Part shown: positions 41,428-50,018 of the stretch, one piece after another
Layout of the letters: every line of letters starts with the position of its first letter
Position numbering within the stretch: the first letter of the stretch is position 1
Assembly (NCBI GenBank): GCA_929200315.1
Contig: CAKMZB010000001.1
Span: forward strand, 122,013-186,012
Length of the DNA: 64,000 nucleotides
Direction of reading: 5' to 3'
Source of the DNA: an uncultured Alphaproteobacteria bacterium
Lineage (GTDB): Bacteria > Pseudomonadota > Alphaproteobacteria > Rhizobiales > Rhizobiaceae
Notes under the pieces: model-generated
What the model was told of the DNA's origin: nothing
The model's input: the letters and a program-made list of their open reading frames with translations, nothing else
Databases searched by the model: none
Translations under genes and position numbers: made by a program

Positions 41428-41898
41428 ATGCCTAGCGTCACAACGCAGCGGTGCGCTGATTTGCGCCTGCTGTTTGAGCACCATCATGTTCCGCTCGATT
41501 TCCTTACGCAGATGTTTAACTACAAACCCCACACGCTGCAGGACCTCGCCAAAGACGAGGGCTGGACCGGCGGCCAATCCGCTACAGCCTTGCGCATCCG
41601 CCTTGCCGCCCTTGCCGAGCGCACCATCGTAGCTGTCGACACAATAGGCATGGATGTCGACGCCGTGGACAAGATTGTCCGCGCTATCACGGCGCTGACC
41701 AAGACGATCGAGAGCCTGGCAACATTGGAAGAAGAAGAAAAAGCCCTTCGGCAGACCGGAACTGAAAACGGTGAAGCCCCATACACTCTCGCCAGCGGAA
41801 GCCGTGAGGATATCGCGCGTTTCGATGAGTTACTTGCGAATGTGGCTCGCCAGATCGACACCGATGAGGAGGCAGCTCTATTCGGAGAAACTTCCTGA
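41428..41898 (+). CDS. GTA g1: small terminase-like DNA-packaging protein
   Basis: A 156-residue protein in the g1 position. The N-terminal half resembles a helix-turn-helix (MFNYKPHTLQDLAKDEGWTGGQSATALRIRLAAL); residues 70-110 form a predicted coiled coil (ALTKTIESLATLEEEEKAL). RcGTA g1 acts as the small terminase but with weak sequence choice, which allows random host DNA packaging. AGGA is 8 bp before the ATG. Overlaps g2. Confidence 0.8.
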   Translation: MPSVTTQRCADLRLLFEHHHVPLDFLTQMFNYKPHTLQDLAKDEGWTGGQSATALRIRLAALAERTIVAVDTIGMDVDAVDKIVRAITALTKTIESLATLEEEEKALRQTGTENGEAPYTLASGSREDIARFDELLANVARQIDTDEEAALFGETS

Positions 41899-43162
41899 AG
41901 CTTTGCGCCCGTTCTGGGAACATCGCTTTGCGGTCCGTGGTCGCGCTTCACAAATTGAAGGCGCGCTTGCTGACTGGACGACGTGGATCGTCATGGGCGG
42001 ACGCGGTTCCGGCAAGACGCGGCTCGGGGCGGAATGGGTCCGTTCCATGGTTTATGGTGATCCGTTTTACGGCCTTGCGCCCACCGGCCGCCTTGCATTG
42101 GTGGGTGAAACTTATGGTGATGCCCGTGAGGTGATGGTGGAGGGGGAAAGCGGTATTCTGGCCGTCAGCGATGGTGCAGAACGTCCGGTCTGGACGCCCT
42201 CGCGCCGCCGCCTTGAATGGTCAAATGGCGCGGTCGCCCACGTGTTCTCGTCTGAAGATCCTGATGCTTTGCGTGGTCCGCAATTTTCCGCCGCCTGGTG
42301 CGATGAACTCGCCAAGTGGTCTCACATGCGAGAGACCTGGGACATGCTGCAATTCGGCCTGCGGCTGGGGGAACATCCCTGCCAATTGGTCACCACAACG
42401 CCCCGTCCGGTGCCGCTCCTGAAAGAGCTGGTCGCTGCCGAAGGTAACCTGGTTACGCATATGAGGACCGCGGAGAATAAAGCGAACCTCGCGGGCGGGT
42501 TTCTTGATCGCGTTGTCAAAGCCTATCGCGGCACACGCCTTGGGCGGCAGGAGCTGGACGGTGAGATTATCGAAGAGCGCACCGATGCGCTCTGGACGCG
42601 GGCGCTGCTTGAAAAGGCGCGCTGCAAAGCGCCACAGGATCTGGTGCGGATCGTTATTGCCGTTGATCCGCCGGTGACGGGCAAGGCGAGTTCTGATGCC
42701 TGCGGCATCATTGCCGTCGGGCAGGGGGCGGATGGTCGCGCTTATGTACTGGAAGACGCAACGCTCTCCGCTGTCTCGCCGGAACGGTGGTCGGCGGCGG
42801 TTGTCGCGCTCTATCACAGCTACCGGGCGGACCGGATCGTGGTGGAAACCAACCAGGGTGGGGATATGGTGGAGAGCGTTTTGCGCACCGCCGACCCGTC
42901 CTGCGCGGTGCGGCAGGTCAAGGCGACGCGCGGCAAATATCTGCGCGCGGAACCCGTGGCCCACCTCTATGAGCGCGGGCTTGTTTCGCACTGCCCCTCC
43001 CTGGGCGGAGACCTCGCTTTGCTTGAAGATGAAATGTGTGATTTCGCGCTGGACGGGTTGAGCACAAGCCGTTCGCCGGACCGACTCGATGCCCTCGTCT
43101 GGGGGCTGACCGACCTCATGCTGACCCGAAGAGGCGGCGCTCCCCGTGCCCGCTCTCTTTAA
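41864..43162 (+). CDS. GTA g2: large terminase (ATPase-nuclease)
   Basis: A 432-residue terminase that pumps DNA into the prohead and cuts it. Walker A GGRGSGKT is at residues 45-52, the Walker B region AAWCDELAKWSH near 146, and the nuclease motifs RIVIAVDPPVTG near 262 and VVETNQGGDMVESVL near 325, ending SPDRLDALVWGLTDL. ATG at 41864 overlaps g1 by 35 bp; an earlier in-frame Met at 41840 is possible. Both catalytic domains look intact. Confidence 0.93.
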   Translation: MRRQLYSEKLPEALRPFWEHRFAVRGRASQIEGALADWTTWIVMGGRGSGKTRLGAEWVRSMVYGDPFYGLAPTGRLALVGETYGDAREVMVEGESGILAVSDGAERPVWTPSRRRLEWSNGAVAHVFSSEDPDALRGPQFSAAWCDELAKWSHMRETWDMLQFGLRLGEHPCQLVTTTPRPVPLLKELVAAEGNLVTHMRTAENKANLAGGFLDRVVKAYRGTRLGRQELDGEIIEERTDALWTRALLEKARCKAPQDLVRIVIAVDPPVTGKASSDACGIIAVGQGADGRAYVLEDATLSAVSPERWSAAVVALYHSYRADRIVVETNQGGDMVESVLRTADPSCAVRQVKATRGKYLRAEPVAHLYERGLVSHCPSLGGDLALLEDEMCDFALDGLSTSRSPDRLDALVWGLTDLMLTRRGGAPRARSL

Positions 43163-43177
43163 AACCTAGGACATTCC

Positions 43178-44377
43178 ATGGCCTCATTACTGAGCCGGTT
43201 CATGCCGGCCCGATCCGGCACGCCCATACCGGGCGGAAATGCTCCGCCCGAACGCAAGGCGGGCCTGAGCGCGAACCTCTTCACGCTGAACGCCCTGGGC
43301 CAAGCTTCCTGGTCGCAGACCGATTACGGCACTTTGGCGCGCAACGGCTATATGGCAAACCCCATCGTCCATCGCTGTGTGCGCTTGATTGCCGAGACTG
43401 CAAGCGCCGCGCCGCTACTTGTTTATGACGGACGCCAAGAGCTGGAGCAGCACCCACTGCTGGAGCTGATGCAGCGCCCCAATCAGCGCCAGTCCCATGC
43501 TGAATTTCTGGAAGGGCTGTTCGGCCATCTGCTGGTTGCAGGCAACGCCTATGTTGAGGCTGTGCAACTCAACGACGTGCCGCGCGAGTTGCACCTTCTG
43601 CGCCCGGACCGGATGAGCGTTCAATCCGATGAGCGCGGCTGGGCGGAAGCCTATGAATATCGCACCGAGGGTGATGTGCGTGTCTACCGCAGCGATGAAG
43701 CAACCGGCTTCTCTTCCGTGCTGCACGTCGCGCAGTTCCACCCGCTGGACGACCAATACGGTTTCCCCGCGCTTCAGGCGGCGGCGATGGCGCTGGATGT
43801 CCACAACGCCTCCAACATCTGGAACAAGGCGTTGCTCGACAATTCGGCGCGTCCGTCTGGTGCGCTTGTCTATGCCGCCGAGGGGCAAAACCTCACCGAC
43901 GAGCAATTCGACCGTCTCAAGGAAGAGTTGGCCGAGGGTTATGGCGGCGCGTCGAAGGCCGGAAAGCCGATGCTGCTGGAAGGCGGTCTCGACTGGAAGG
44001 CCATGGGCTATTCGCCGACCGATATGGATTTCGTTCAGGCCCGCAACGCCGCAGCGCGCGACATCGCTCTCGCCTTTGGCGTTCCGCCGATGTTGCTCGG
44101 TATTCCGGGCGACAACACCTATTCCAACTATCAAGAGGCCAACCGTGCCTTCGCCCGCCAGACATTGCTCCCGCTGATCCGCCGGGTGCTCGGTTCCGTC
44201 AGCCATTGGCTCGGGCCGCTTTACGGTGGCAATCCGCGCCTTGCTGTGGATGAAGATGCAATGGAGGGCTTGCAGGCAGAGCGCGATGCGCTTTGGAAGC
44301 GGGTTGCGGAAGCGCCGTTCCTGACTGAAGAAGAACAGCGGGAGGCGGTGGGCTATTCCCCATCGGCGGAACGCTGA
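43178..44377 (+). CDS. GTA g3: HK97-family portal protein
   Basis: A 399-residue portal protein forming the dodecameric DNA entry ring. Family sequence is clear: YGTLARNGYMANPIVHRCVRLIAE near residue 50, LLVAGNAYVEAV near 120, NIWNKALLDNSARPSGALVY near 215, and FGVPPMLLGIPGDNTYSNYQEANRAF near 305. AGGA is 7 bp upstream of the ATG. It overlaps the next gene by one base. Confidence 0.95.
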   Translation: MASLLSRFMPARSGTPIPGGNAPPERKAGLSANLFTLNALGQASWSQTDYGTLARNGYMANPIVHRCVRLIAETASAAPLLVYDGRQELEQHPLLELMQRPNQRQSHAEFLEGLFGHLLVAGNAYVEAVQLNDVPRELHLLRPDRMSVQSDERGWAEAYEYRTEGDVRVYRSDEATGFSSVLHVAQFHPLDDQYGFPALQAAAMALDVHNASNIWNKALLDNSARPSGALVYAAEGQNLTDEQFDRLKEELAEGYGGASKAGKPMLLEGGLDWKAMGYSPTDMDFVQARNAAARDIALAFGVPPMLLGIPGDNTYSNYQEANRAFARQTLLPLIRRVLGSVSHWLGPLYGGNPRLAVDEDAMEGLQAERDALWKRVAEAPFLTEEEQREAVGYSPSAER

Positions 44378-44757
44378 TGGAACGGGTCTATGCGGTGGCC
44401 GAACGGCTCGGGCATCTGTTTGAGACCTTCGGGCTTTTTCTATTCTGCGCGAAGTTTGGTGGGGCAATTGCGGGCTCGGCAATTTCCATCGCTTTCCTGT
44501 TGCCAAAGAACCGTCGTGAAGCAGCGCTTCGCCTCTGCGTTGGCTTTCTGTGCGGCCTCGTCTTTGGCGGGACCGTTGGGGTGAAACTCGCTGACTGGCT
44601 CGGTCTTATAGGCCAGATCGAACCGGACGAAATCGCTCTGGTCGGAGCCACGCTTGCCAGCCTTTGTGCCTGGTGGGGCATGGGCGCTCTGGAGCGGGTG
44701 ATCGGTTCGTGGTCACCCTTTTCCGCCCGGTCCGAAGACAGGAAGAAACGTTCATGA
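44377..44757 (+). CDS. GTA g3.5: DUF6107-type small membrane protein
   Basis: A 126-residue protein with three hydrophobic segments (near residues 22-42, 51-71 and 83-103) and a basic tail. It lies between portal and protease, the place of g3.5 in RcGTA-type clusters, where DUF6107 proteins are found in Hyphomicrobiales. The role is unknown; a membrane protein in this place is unusual for a head module. Confidence 0.7.
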   Translation: MERVYAVAERLGHLFETFGLFLFCAKFGGAIAGSAISIAFLLPKNRREAALRLCVGFLCGLVFGGTVGVKLADWLGLIGQIEPDEIALVGATLASLCAWWGMGALERVIGSWSPFSARSEDRKKRS

Positions 44758-45440
44758 GCACGGTTCAGAAGCACCGTCGCTCTCCGGAGCGCAAGCGGGC
44801 GACCATGGCGCTTTCGGTGGATGCCGATGAGGGTACGTTTTCGGGCTATGCGAGCCTCTTCGGTGTAGTCGATCTTGGCAAGGACAAAGTGCAACGCGGG
44901 GCGTTCCGCCGTTCTCTTGCCGCGCGCAAAGCTAACGACGTGCGCATGCTCTACCAGCACGATCCCGCGGAGCCGATAGGGGCCTGGGAGGAGGTGCGTG
45001 AGGATGTGAAGGGCCTCTTCGTGCGTGGGCGGATTGATGCCGGCACGGTGCGGGGCAGGGAGGTTCTCTCGCTCCTCCGCTCTGGTTCCATCGACGGCCT
45101 CTCCATCGGCTTTCGCACCGAGCGAAGTCGCACGGACCGCACGTCAGGCGTGCGCACAATTCTGGAAGCCGACCTGTGGGAGGTCTCCATCGTGACCTTC
45201 CCCATGCTCACCGCTGCGCGGGTTACGCAGGTGAAATCGGCTAAAAATACACACCGCGCGCTGCCCACGCGGCGCGGCTTTGAACGCTGGCTCACGCAGG
45301 ACGCTGGGCTGTCGCGGAGCCAGGCGAGGACCATCATCGCCAAGGGCTTCACCCATCTTACGAGCAAGCAGGACGCTGCTCCGTCATCCGATCTGGCAGG
45401 CCGCTTGCGCGACCTCGCCACACGACTTCAAACCAAATGA
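44754..45440 (+). CDS. GTA g4: HK97-type prohead protease
   Basis: A 228-residue serine protease that removes the capsid scaffold segment. His 69 in RMLYQHDPAEPIG and Ser 117 in IDGLSIGFR are the expected catalytic residues; WEVSIVTFPMLTAARV completes the fold. The C-terminal 60 residues (TRRGFERWLTQDAGLSRSQARTII) are the usual helical tail. ATGA overlaps on both sides. Confidence 0.94.
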   Translation: MSTVQKHRRSPERKRATMALSVDADEGTFSGYASLFGVVDLGKDKVQRGAFRRSLAARKANDVRMLYQHDPAEPIGAWEEVREDVKGLFVRGRIDAGTVRGREVLSLLRSGSIDGLSIGFRTERSRTDRTSGVRTILEADLWEVSIVTFPMLTAARVTQVKSAKNTHRALPTRRGFERWLTQDAGLSRSQARTIIAKGFTHLTSKQDAAPSSDLAGRLRDLATRLQTK

Positions 45441-46732
45441 ACGGACAATCCTCCATGCAGGCAAATGCTAACAATCCGGCCGCCAAACTTACCGTGGCCC
45501 CTGAAACCAAGATGGGCACAGGCGATGATGTCGCCGTGGCCTTTGATGAATTCATGAACGCCTTTGAGGCGTTTAAGGAAACCAACGATGAGCGCCTGGC
45601 GCAGATCGAAAATCAGGTTTCCACCGACGTTGTGACAGAAGATCGCCTGGCGCGTATCAACTCGGCCATGGACGAGCAGAAACGTCATCTCGACACTCTG
45701 CTCCTGAAACAGGCCCGCCCGAACCTTGGCTCCGCAAACGGTGGCCGTGGGTTTTCCAACAGCGAGCACAAGAGCGGCTTCCACGCTTATATGCGTGGTG
45801 GTGAAACCGCCGGTCTGCGCCGTTTGGAAGAAAAGGCCATGTCCGTCGGGTCTGATCCCGATGGCGGCTATCTGGTTCCGGAAGAGGTCTCCACCGAAAT
45901 CGGTAAACGGCTGGCGACAATCTCGCCAATCCGTGCACTGGCTACCGTCCGCCAGATGTCATCTTCGGTTTACAAAAAGCCCTTCGCCAACACCGGCGCA
46001 GCCGTTGGCTGGGTGGGCGAGACCGACATCCGGCCTGAAACGACGACCCCCAATTTGGCCGAACTCACGTTCCCGGCGATGGAACTCTACGCCATGCCGG
46101 CCGCTACGCAGACACTGCTTGATGACGCCGCAGTCGACCTCGACGCCTGGCTCGCTGAAGAGGTGGAGATGGCTTTTGCCGAGCAGGAATCCACGGCCTT
46201 CGTTTCTGGCGATGGCGTCAACAAACCGACCGGTTTCCTCTCCGTCCCCACGGTGGATGAATCCTCCTGGGCCTGGGGTTCGCTTGGCACGATTGCCACC
46301 GGCGTGAGCGGCGATTTCGCGGCTTCCGAGCAGGGCGATGTGTTGGTGGATACGATCTATGCGCTGAAGGCGGGATACCGCCAGAACGCCACCTTCGTGA
46401 TGAACCGCCGTACGCAGGCAGAGCTTCGCAAGTTGAAGGACGGGGACGGCAATTACCTGTGGCAGGCTCCGGCCACTGTGGGCGAAGCAGCCATGTTTAT
46501 GGGCTTCCCGGTCGCCGAGGCTGAGGACATGCCTGACATTGGCGCAGACACAACCCCAATTGCGTTTGGTGACTTCCGCCGCGGTTATCTCGTGGTGGAC
46601 CGCACCGGTGTACGGGTGCTGCGCGATCCGTATTCCGCCAAGCCTTACGTCCTCTTCTACACCACCAAGCGTGTTGGCGGCGGGGTGCAGGACTTTGACG
46701 CCATCAAACTGGTGAAATTCGGCACGGCCTAG
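45437..46732 (+). CDS. GTA g5: HK97-family major capsid protein
   Basis: A 431-residue capsid precursor. Residues about 35-95 are a predicted coiled-coil scaffold (FDEFMNAFEAFKETNDERLAQI); cleavage by g4 probably occurs near residue 135 before SVGSDPDGGYLVPEEV. The capsid fold follows, with VGWVGETDIRPETTTPNLAEL and AEQESTAFVSGDGVNKPTGFL. No clear ribosome site precedes the ATG, so it depends on coupling with g4 (ATGA). Two hairpins follow before g6. Confidence 0.95.
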   Translation: MNGQSSMQANANNPAAKLTVAPETKMGTGDDVAVAFDEFMNAFEAFKETNDERLAQIENQVSTDVVTEDRLARINSAMDEQKRHLDTLLLKQARPNLGSANGGRGFSNSEHKSGFHAYMRGGETAGLRRLEEKAMSVGSDPDGGYLVPEEVSTEIGKRLATISPIRALATVRQMSSSVYKKPFANTGAAVGWVGETDIRPETTTPNLAELTFPAMELYAMPAATQTLLDDAAVDLDAWLAEEVEMAFAEQESTAFVSGDGVNKPTGFLSVPTVDESSWAWGSLGTIATGVSGDFAASEQGDVLVDTIYALKAGYRQNATFVMNRRTQAELRKLKDGDGNYLWQAPATVGEAAMFMGFPVAEAEDMPDIGADTTPIAFGDFRRGYLVVDRTGVRVLRDPYSAKPYVLFYTTKRVGGGVQDFDAIKLVKFGTA

Positions 46733-46755
46733 GCCTTCCCTCCCACCTAGTCTGA

Positions 46756-46767
46756 CCGCCCGGGCGG
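46756..46767. other. 12-bp palindrome after the capsid gene
   Basis: CCGCCCGGGCGG, a perfect GC-only palindrome 24 bp after the g5 stop. As RNA it could form a short stem but no T tract follows; it may protect the capsid mRNA 3' end or help slow polymerase before the larger hairpin at 46808. Confidence 0.45.
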
Positions 46768-46807
46768 CCTTCCTGGTCCCCCGTCTGGACGGTTCGTCGT
46801 GCCGTTT

Positions 46808-46838
46808 GCGGCCCTGCCTTATTCCAAGGTGGGGCCGC
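46808..46838 (+). terminator. Strong hairpin between capsid and g6 (attenuator-like)
   Basis: GCGGCCCTGCCTT pairs with AAGGTGGGGCCGC over 13 positions (two G-T pairs) around ATTCC, followed by CTTTCATTT. This is the most stable stem in the cluster, 38 bp before the g6 start. It fits partial termination giving more capsid than downstream product, or a 3'-end stabiliser. Confidence 0.65.
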
Positions 46839-46876
46839 CTTTCATTTGGGACCACACTTTCATTCGGGAGAAACCC

Positions 46877-47446
46877 ATGACCATTGCCCTGACCGCCGAA
46901 CCGGCCGTAGAGCCACTGACCCTCGATGAGGTTAAAGCGCATCTGCGCATTGACCACATCCACGAAGACACACTGCTTCTCGATACGTTGCGTGCCGCGC
47001 GCTCCTACACAGAGTTTGCCAGCCAGCGCCGGATCATCACGCAGGAATGGCGCCAATATGAGGCTTGCGCGCCGGAAAGCCGCGAGATCGATTTGCGTGT
47101 CGGTCCGGTGCAGGCCGTCACCGCGGTGACGGTCTACGACATCGATGGCACGCCATCGGTGCTTGCTGAAACTGACTACAGTCTCGCCGCTGGTGGTGAC
47201 CCGAAGGCGCTCACCCTGGCGGCGGCCTTTGACACCACCCGCGCCGCAAACGGTCTTGAGATCGACCTCACGGCTGGCTTTGGCGATGCCGGTATCGAAG
47301 CGCCGGATGTGCTGCGGCGGGCGATCCTTTTGCTCATTGCTCATTGGTACGAATTTCGCGGTGCGGTGCCCGCCGGCGACCAGCCGGTCTCCCTGCCGCC
47401 GGGTTACGATGCGCTCCTCCAGCCGTTCCGGCAGGTGCGGGTTTGA
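46877..47446 (+). CDS. GTA g6: head-tail connector (adaptor)
   Basis: A 189-residue protein of the phage gp6-like connector family. It starts with PLTLDEVKAHLRIDHIHEDTLLLDTLRAARSYTE, the family signature, and ends with a helical part (AILLLIAHWYEFRGAV). In RcGTA the g6 protein is the adaptor ring below the portal. GGGAG is 7 bp upstream of the ATG; translation is probably independent of g5. Confidence 0.9.
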   Translation: MTIALTAEPAVEPLTLDEVKAHLRIDHIHEDTLLLDTLRAARSYTEFASQRRIITQEWRQYEACAPESREIDLRVGPVQAVTAVTVYDIDGTPSVLAETDYSLAAGGDPKALTLAAAFDTTRAANGLEIDLTAGFGDAGIEAPDVLRRAILLLIAHWYEFRGAVPAGDQPVSLPPGYDALLQPFRQVRV

Positions 47447-47784
47447 GCGGTTCCCACACCTTTCGAGATCCTGGCCAGCTTTCCCACCGCTTTGATTTGG
47501 AAAGCCTTGCGGAAGTTGCCGACGGTTTTGGCGGGCTGACCCGGACCTGGACCGTGATGGCGCAAATTTGGGGAGCCTTGCGTCCGCTTTCCGCCAAGGC
47601 GCAACAGCTCGCTCAACAGCGTGATGAAGAGACCACCCACCGCGTCGTGGTCCGCTTTCGCGACGACATTGCGAGCGGCTGGCGGCTGCGGATGGGTTAC
47701 CGGACCTTCCGCATCGAGACAGTGATCGACCCGGATGAGACCCGCCGCTACCTCGAACTGACCTGCGTGGAGGAAGGCCGATGA
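47443..47784 (+). CDS. GTA g7: head-tail adaptor (stopper)
   Basis: A 113-residue SPP1 gp16-type protein: beta-rich, with VADGFGGLTRTWTVMAQIWGALRPLS near residue 25 and HRVVVRFRDDIASGWRLRMGYRTFRIETVID near 67. It stops DNA leaking from the filled head in RcGTA. The start is TTG overlapping the g6 stop (TTGA); no ATG exists before the conserved part. Confidence 0.88.
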   Translation: MSGSHTFRDPGQLSHRFDLESLAEVADGFGGLTRTWTVMAQIWGALRPLSAKAQQLAQQRDEETTHRVVVRFRDDIASGWRLRMGYRTFRIETVIDPDETRRYLELTCVEEGR

Positions 47785-48059
47785 GCGCGCTTTCCCTCAC
47801 TCTCTTTGACTTGCGCGGAACGCTGGCACGCATCGGTATTGATAGCCGCATCCGGCAGGTCGTGGAGAAGCGGGCTGACGCGTTGGTTGAGACGCTTTCT
47901 GAAGATGACACGCCGGTTGAGGCGAATGTCTCTGGCCACGGCCCTAATCTCTCTATCGAGCTCACCGGCCCAAATTTGCGCGACCGCGAATACGGCACAT
48001 CGCGCCAGGAGGGCGAGGCTCGCGTTACCCACGCCTTGTTGAACGGAGGCACCCGATGA
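47781..48059 (+). CDS. Extra small GTA gene between g7 and g8
   Basis: A 92-residue protein with ATGA overlaps on both sides, so it is certainly translated with its neighbours. It starts with a helical part (FDLRGTLARIGIDSRIRQVVEKRADALVE) and ends in GPNLRDREYGTSRQEGEARV. The reference RcGTA has no gene here. Position and the REYGT pattern hint at a shortened HK97 gp10-type neck protein, but that is not certain. Confidence 0.65.
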   Translation: MSALSLTLFDLRGTLARIGIDSRIRQVVEKRADALVETLSEDDTPVEANVSGHGPNLSIELTGPNLRDREYGTSRQEGEARVTHALLNGGTR

Positions 48060-48463
48060 CGGCTCACAATGCGGCGCTCCAACGCGCCTGTTTTCATGCT
48101 CTTGCAACTGACACCGGCCTCTCCGACCTCCTGGGCACAGACCGCATCTTCGACCGCGTGCCGGAGCGCGTGCGCCCGCCTTATGTGGTGCTCGGTCAGT
48201 CGATGGTCTCCGACTGGTCCACCGCCACGGAGGACGGGGAGGCGATCGTCTTCTTCGTCCATGTCTGGTCGAAATCCTCAGCTCGCGAGGAATGTCACGC
48301 TGTGCAGGAGGCGGTGAAGCGGGTGCTGGAGGCCGCCGTCTCCATCACTGAGGCCGACCTCGTCGCTCTGCGCTTCCAGCTTGCCGATACGCGCCGTGAC
48401 CGCCCCAGCGGCTTTCTCACCGGCGTTATACGCTTTGGCGCCGTCATCGAACCCAACCAATAG
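48056..48463 (+). CDS. GTA g8: tail terminator (DUF3168)
   Basis: A 135-residue DUF3168 protein. The pattern is ALATDTGLSDLLGTDRIFDRVPERVRPPYVVLGQ, then HVWSKSSAREECHAVQEAVKRVLE, ending FLTGVIRFGAVIEPN. DUF3168 proteins cap the tail tube and set its join to the head. Overlaps the preceding gene by ATGA. Confidence 0.92.
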   Translation: MTAHNAALQRACFHALATDTGLSDLLGTDRIFDRVPERVRPPYVVLGQSMVSDWSTATEDGEAIVFFVHVWSKSSAREECHAVQEAVKRVLEAAVSITEADLVALRFQLADTRRDRPSGFLTGVIRFGAVIEPNQ

Positions 48464-48472
48464 GAGGCCAAC

Positions 48473-48889
48473 ATGGCCGCACAGAAGGGCAAGGATCTCT
48501 TGCTGAAAGTCGCCGACAATGGCGGCGCATCATTTTCCACCGTCGCCGGCATGCGCTCGCGCCGTCTCGCGTTTAACACCGAGACTGTGGACGCAACCGA
48601 CAGCGCCTCCACCGACCGTTGGCGTGAATTGCTTGCCGGTGCGGGCGTCAAGCGCGCTTCGATCTCAGGGTCCGGCATCTTCAAGGATGCAGCTTCTGAC
48701 GCCCGAGTGCGAGAATTGTTTTTCGACAGCACCATTGCGGACTGGTCCATCACCGTGCCGGAATTCGGCACCGTGGAAGGCCCGTTTCAGATCGTAGCGC
48801 TGGAATATGCCGGTGAACATAACGGCGAGATCACCTTCGAGATGAGTCTCGAATCGGCAGGCGCACTCAGCTTTGCGGCGCTAGCCTGA
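48473..48889 (+). CDS. GTA g9: major tail tube protein (TP901-1 family)
   Basis: A 138-residue tail tube protein. Family parts are AAQKGKDLLLKVADNGG at the start, FNTETVDATDSASTDRWRELLAGAGVK near 33, and the ending GEITFEMSLESAGALSFA. It has the best ribosome site of the cluster (AGGAGG at 48462-48467, 5 bp before the ATG), as expected for a high-copy structural protein. Confidence 0.94.
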   Translation: MAAQKGKDLLLKVADNGGASFSTVAGMRSRRLAFNTETVDATDSASTDRWRELLAGAGVKRASISGSGIFKDAASDARVRELFFDSTIADWSITVPEFGTVEGPFQIVALEYAGEHNGEITFEMSLESAGALSFAALA

Positions 48890-49224
48890 TGGCAAACCGT
48901 CACCGCGGTGAAATCCCCGCCCGCCTCGATGGGCGCGATTATACGCTCTGCCTTACGCTAGGCGCTCTGGCCGATCTGGAGGAAGCCTTTGAGGCGCAAG
49001 ACCTGATGGCGCTTACCGAGCGTTTTGGTTCAGGGCGGCTGAAGGCGACGGATATGCGACGCATCATCGGCGCTGGTTTGCGTGGGGCGGGCTTTACCTT
49101 CACCGACGAAGAAGTGGCCGAGATGCAGGCCGATGGCGGTGCAGTGGGTTTTGCCCGCCTGGTTTCCGAATTGCTCACCGTCACCTTCGGGCAGCCCGCA
49201 AGTGGCAGAGCCGACCCGGCGTGA
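48889..49224 (+). CDS. GTA g10: gene transfer agent family tail chaperone
   Basis: A 111-residue protein of the GTA_TAC family: NRHRGEIPARLDGRDYTLCLTLGALADLEEAF near the start and DMRRIIGAGLRGAGFTFTDEEV near 60. It corresponds to the gpG-like tail assembly chaperone placed between tail tube and tape measure. One-base overlap with g9 and a GTGA overlap with the next gene. Confidence 0.92.
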   Translation: MANRHRGEIPARLDGRDYTLCLTLGALADLEEAFEAQDLMALTERFGSGRLKATDMRRIIGAGLRGAGFTFTDEEVAEMQADGGAVGFARLVSELLTVTFGQPASGRADPA

Positions 49225-49418
49225 GCGAGGCGTTCCCTTGGGGTGATGTCATGCGCTTTGGTCTTGGCGTGCTCCGGCTCTCGCCCAATGATTTCTGGGC
49301 AATGAGCCTGCCGGAACTCCACGCCGCCATGCTTGCCCATTCAACCGCTCAAGGCGACGCCCCTGACCGTGCGGCGCTGGAGCGGTTGCTGCGCCAATTT
49401 CCAGACAAGGAACACTGA
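49221..49418 (+). CDS. GTA g10.1: small tail assembly chaperone
   Basis: A 65-residue protein starting at GTG overlapping the g10 stop. The sequence (FPWGDVMRFGLGVLRLSPNDFWAMSLPELHAAM) matches the rcc01693-type small chaperone family. In many phages the corresponding product is made by frameshift from the upstream gene; here the two are separate coupled genes. It ends 3 bp before the tape measure gene. Confidence 0.9.
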   Translation: MSEAFPWGDVMRFGLGVLRLSPNDFWAMSLPELHAAMLAHSTAQGDAPDRAALERLLRQFPDKEH

Positions 49419-49421
49419 CCG

Positions 49422-50006
49422 ATGCCAGAGATTGACCAATCTATCACCGTGCCGGTGGAGGCGGATTTCACTCCTTTTTCCAAGGCGCTGGGGGACCTTT
49501 CAAAAGAGTCGCAAAGCTTCGTTTCTGTCTTCTCCAGCTCCATGCGCAGCGCCATCACCAGCGGGCGATCCTTTGAGGAGACCTTGAAAAGCATGGCCCT
49601 GCGCATGTCCTCCCTTGCGCTGAAAGCCGGGTTGAAACCGCTGGAGAATTTGGCGGGCAATCTCTTGGAATCCTTCATTAGCAATATTGCAGGCGGGATC
49701 GGTGGAGGCGGGGGCCCGCCGGGGCTTCCATTCGCCAAGGGTGGGGTGGTCTCCAGCCCGACATATTTTTCCGCTGGCAGCGCATTGGGCGTTGCGGGCG
49801 AAGCGGGGGCAGAAGCGATCTTGCCGCTTGCGCGCGGTGGCGATGGACGTCTCGGAGTGCGTGCAGCCGGTGCCGGCGCCGGTGGCCCGCCGGTTAATGT
49901 CACCTTCAACGTCTCCACGCCGGATGTTGCCGGCTTTTCAAAATCACAAACCCAGATCTCCGCCATGCTGGCCCGCACTGTCGGGCGCGGCAGGCGAGGG
50001 CTCTAG
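49422..50006 (+). CDS. GTA g11: tail tape measure protein
   Basis: A 194-residue tape measure. It has an N-terminal helix (FTPFSKALGDLSKESQSFVSVFSSSMRSAI), a hydrophobic middle (LAGNLLESFISNIAGG) and the family end FAKGGVVSSPTYFSAGSALGVAGEAGAEAILPL. At about 1.5 angstrom per residue for a helical ruler, at most a tail of about 30 nm is expected, a short tail as in other GTAs. Confidence 0.9.
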   Translation: MPEIDQSITVPVEADFTPFSKALGDLSKESQSFVSVFSSSMRSAITSGRSFEETLKSMALRMSSLALKAGLKPLENLAGNLLESFISNIAGGIGGGGGPPGLPFAKGGVVSSPTYFSAGSALGVAGEAGAEAILPLARGGDGRLGVRAAGAGAGGPPVNVTFNVSTPDVAGFSKSQTQISAMLARTVGRGRRGL

Positions 50007-50018
50007 AGGAGGGGCTTC

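Noticed and set aside
45959..48262. A 767-codon open frame on the minus strand opposite GTA g5-g8
   Set aside because: It runs antisense to five well-recognised genes, has no domain I recognise, and is the type of long shadow frame that arises from codon bias in GC-rich genes.
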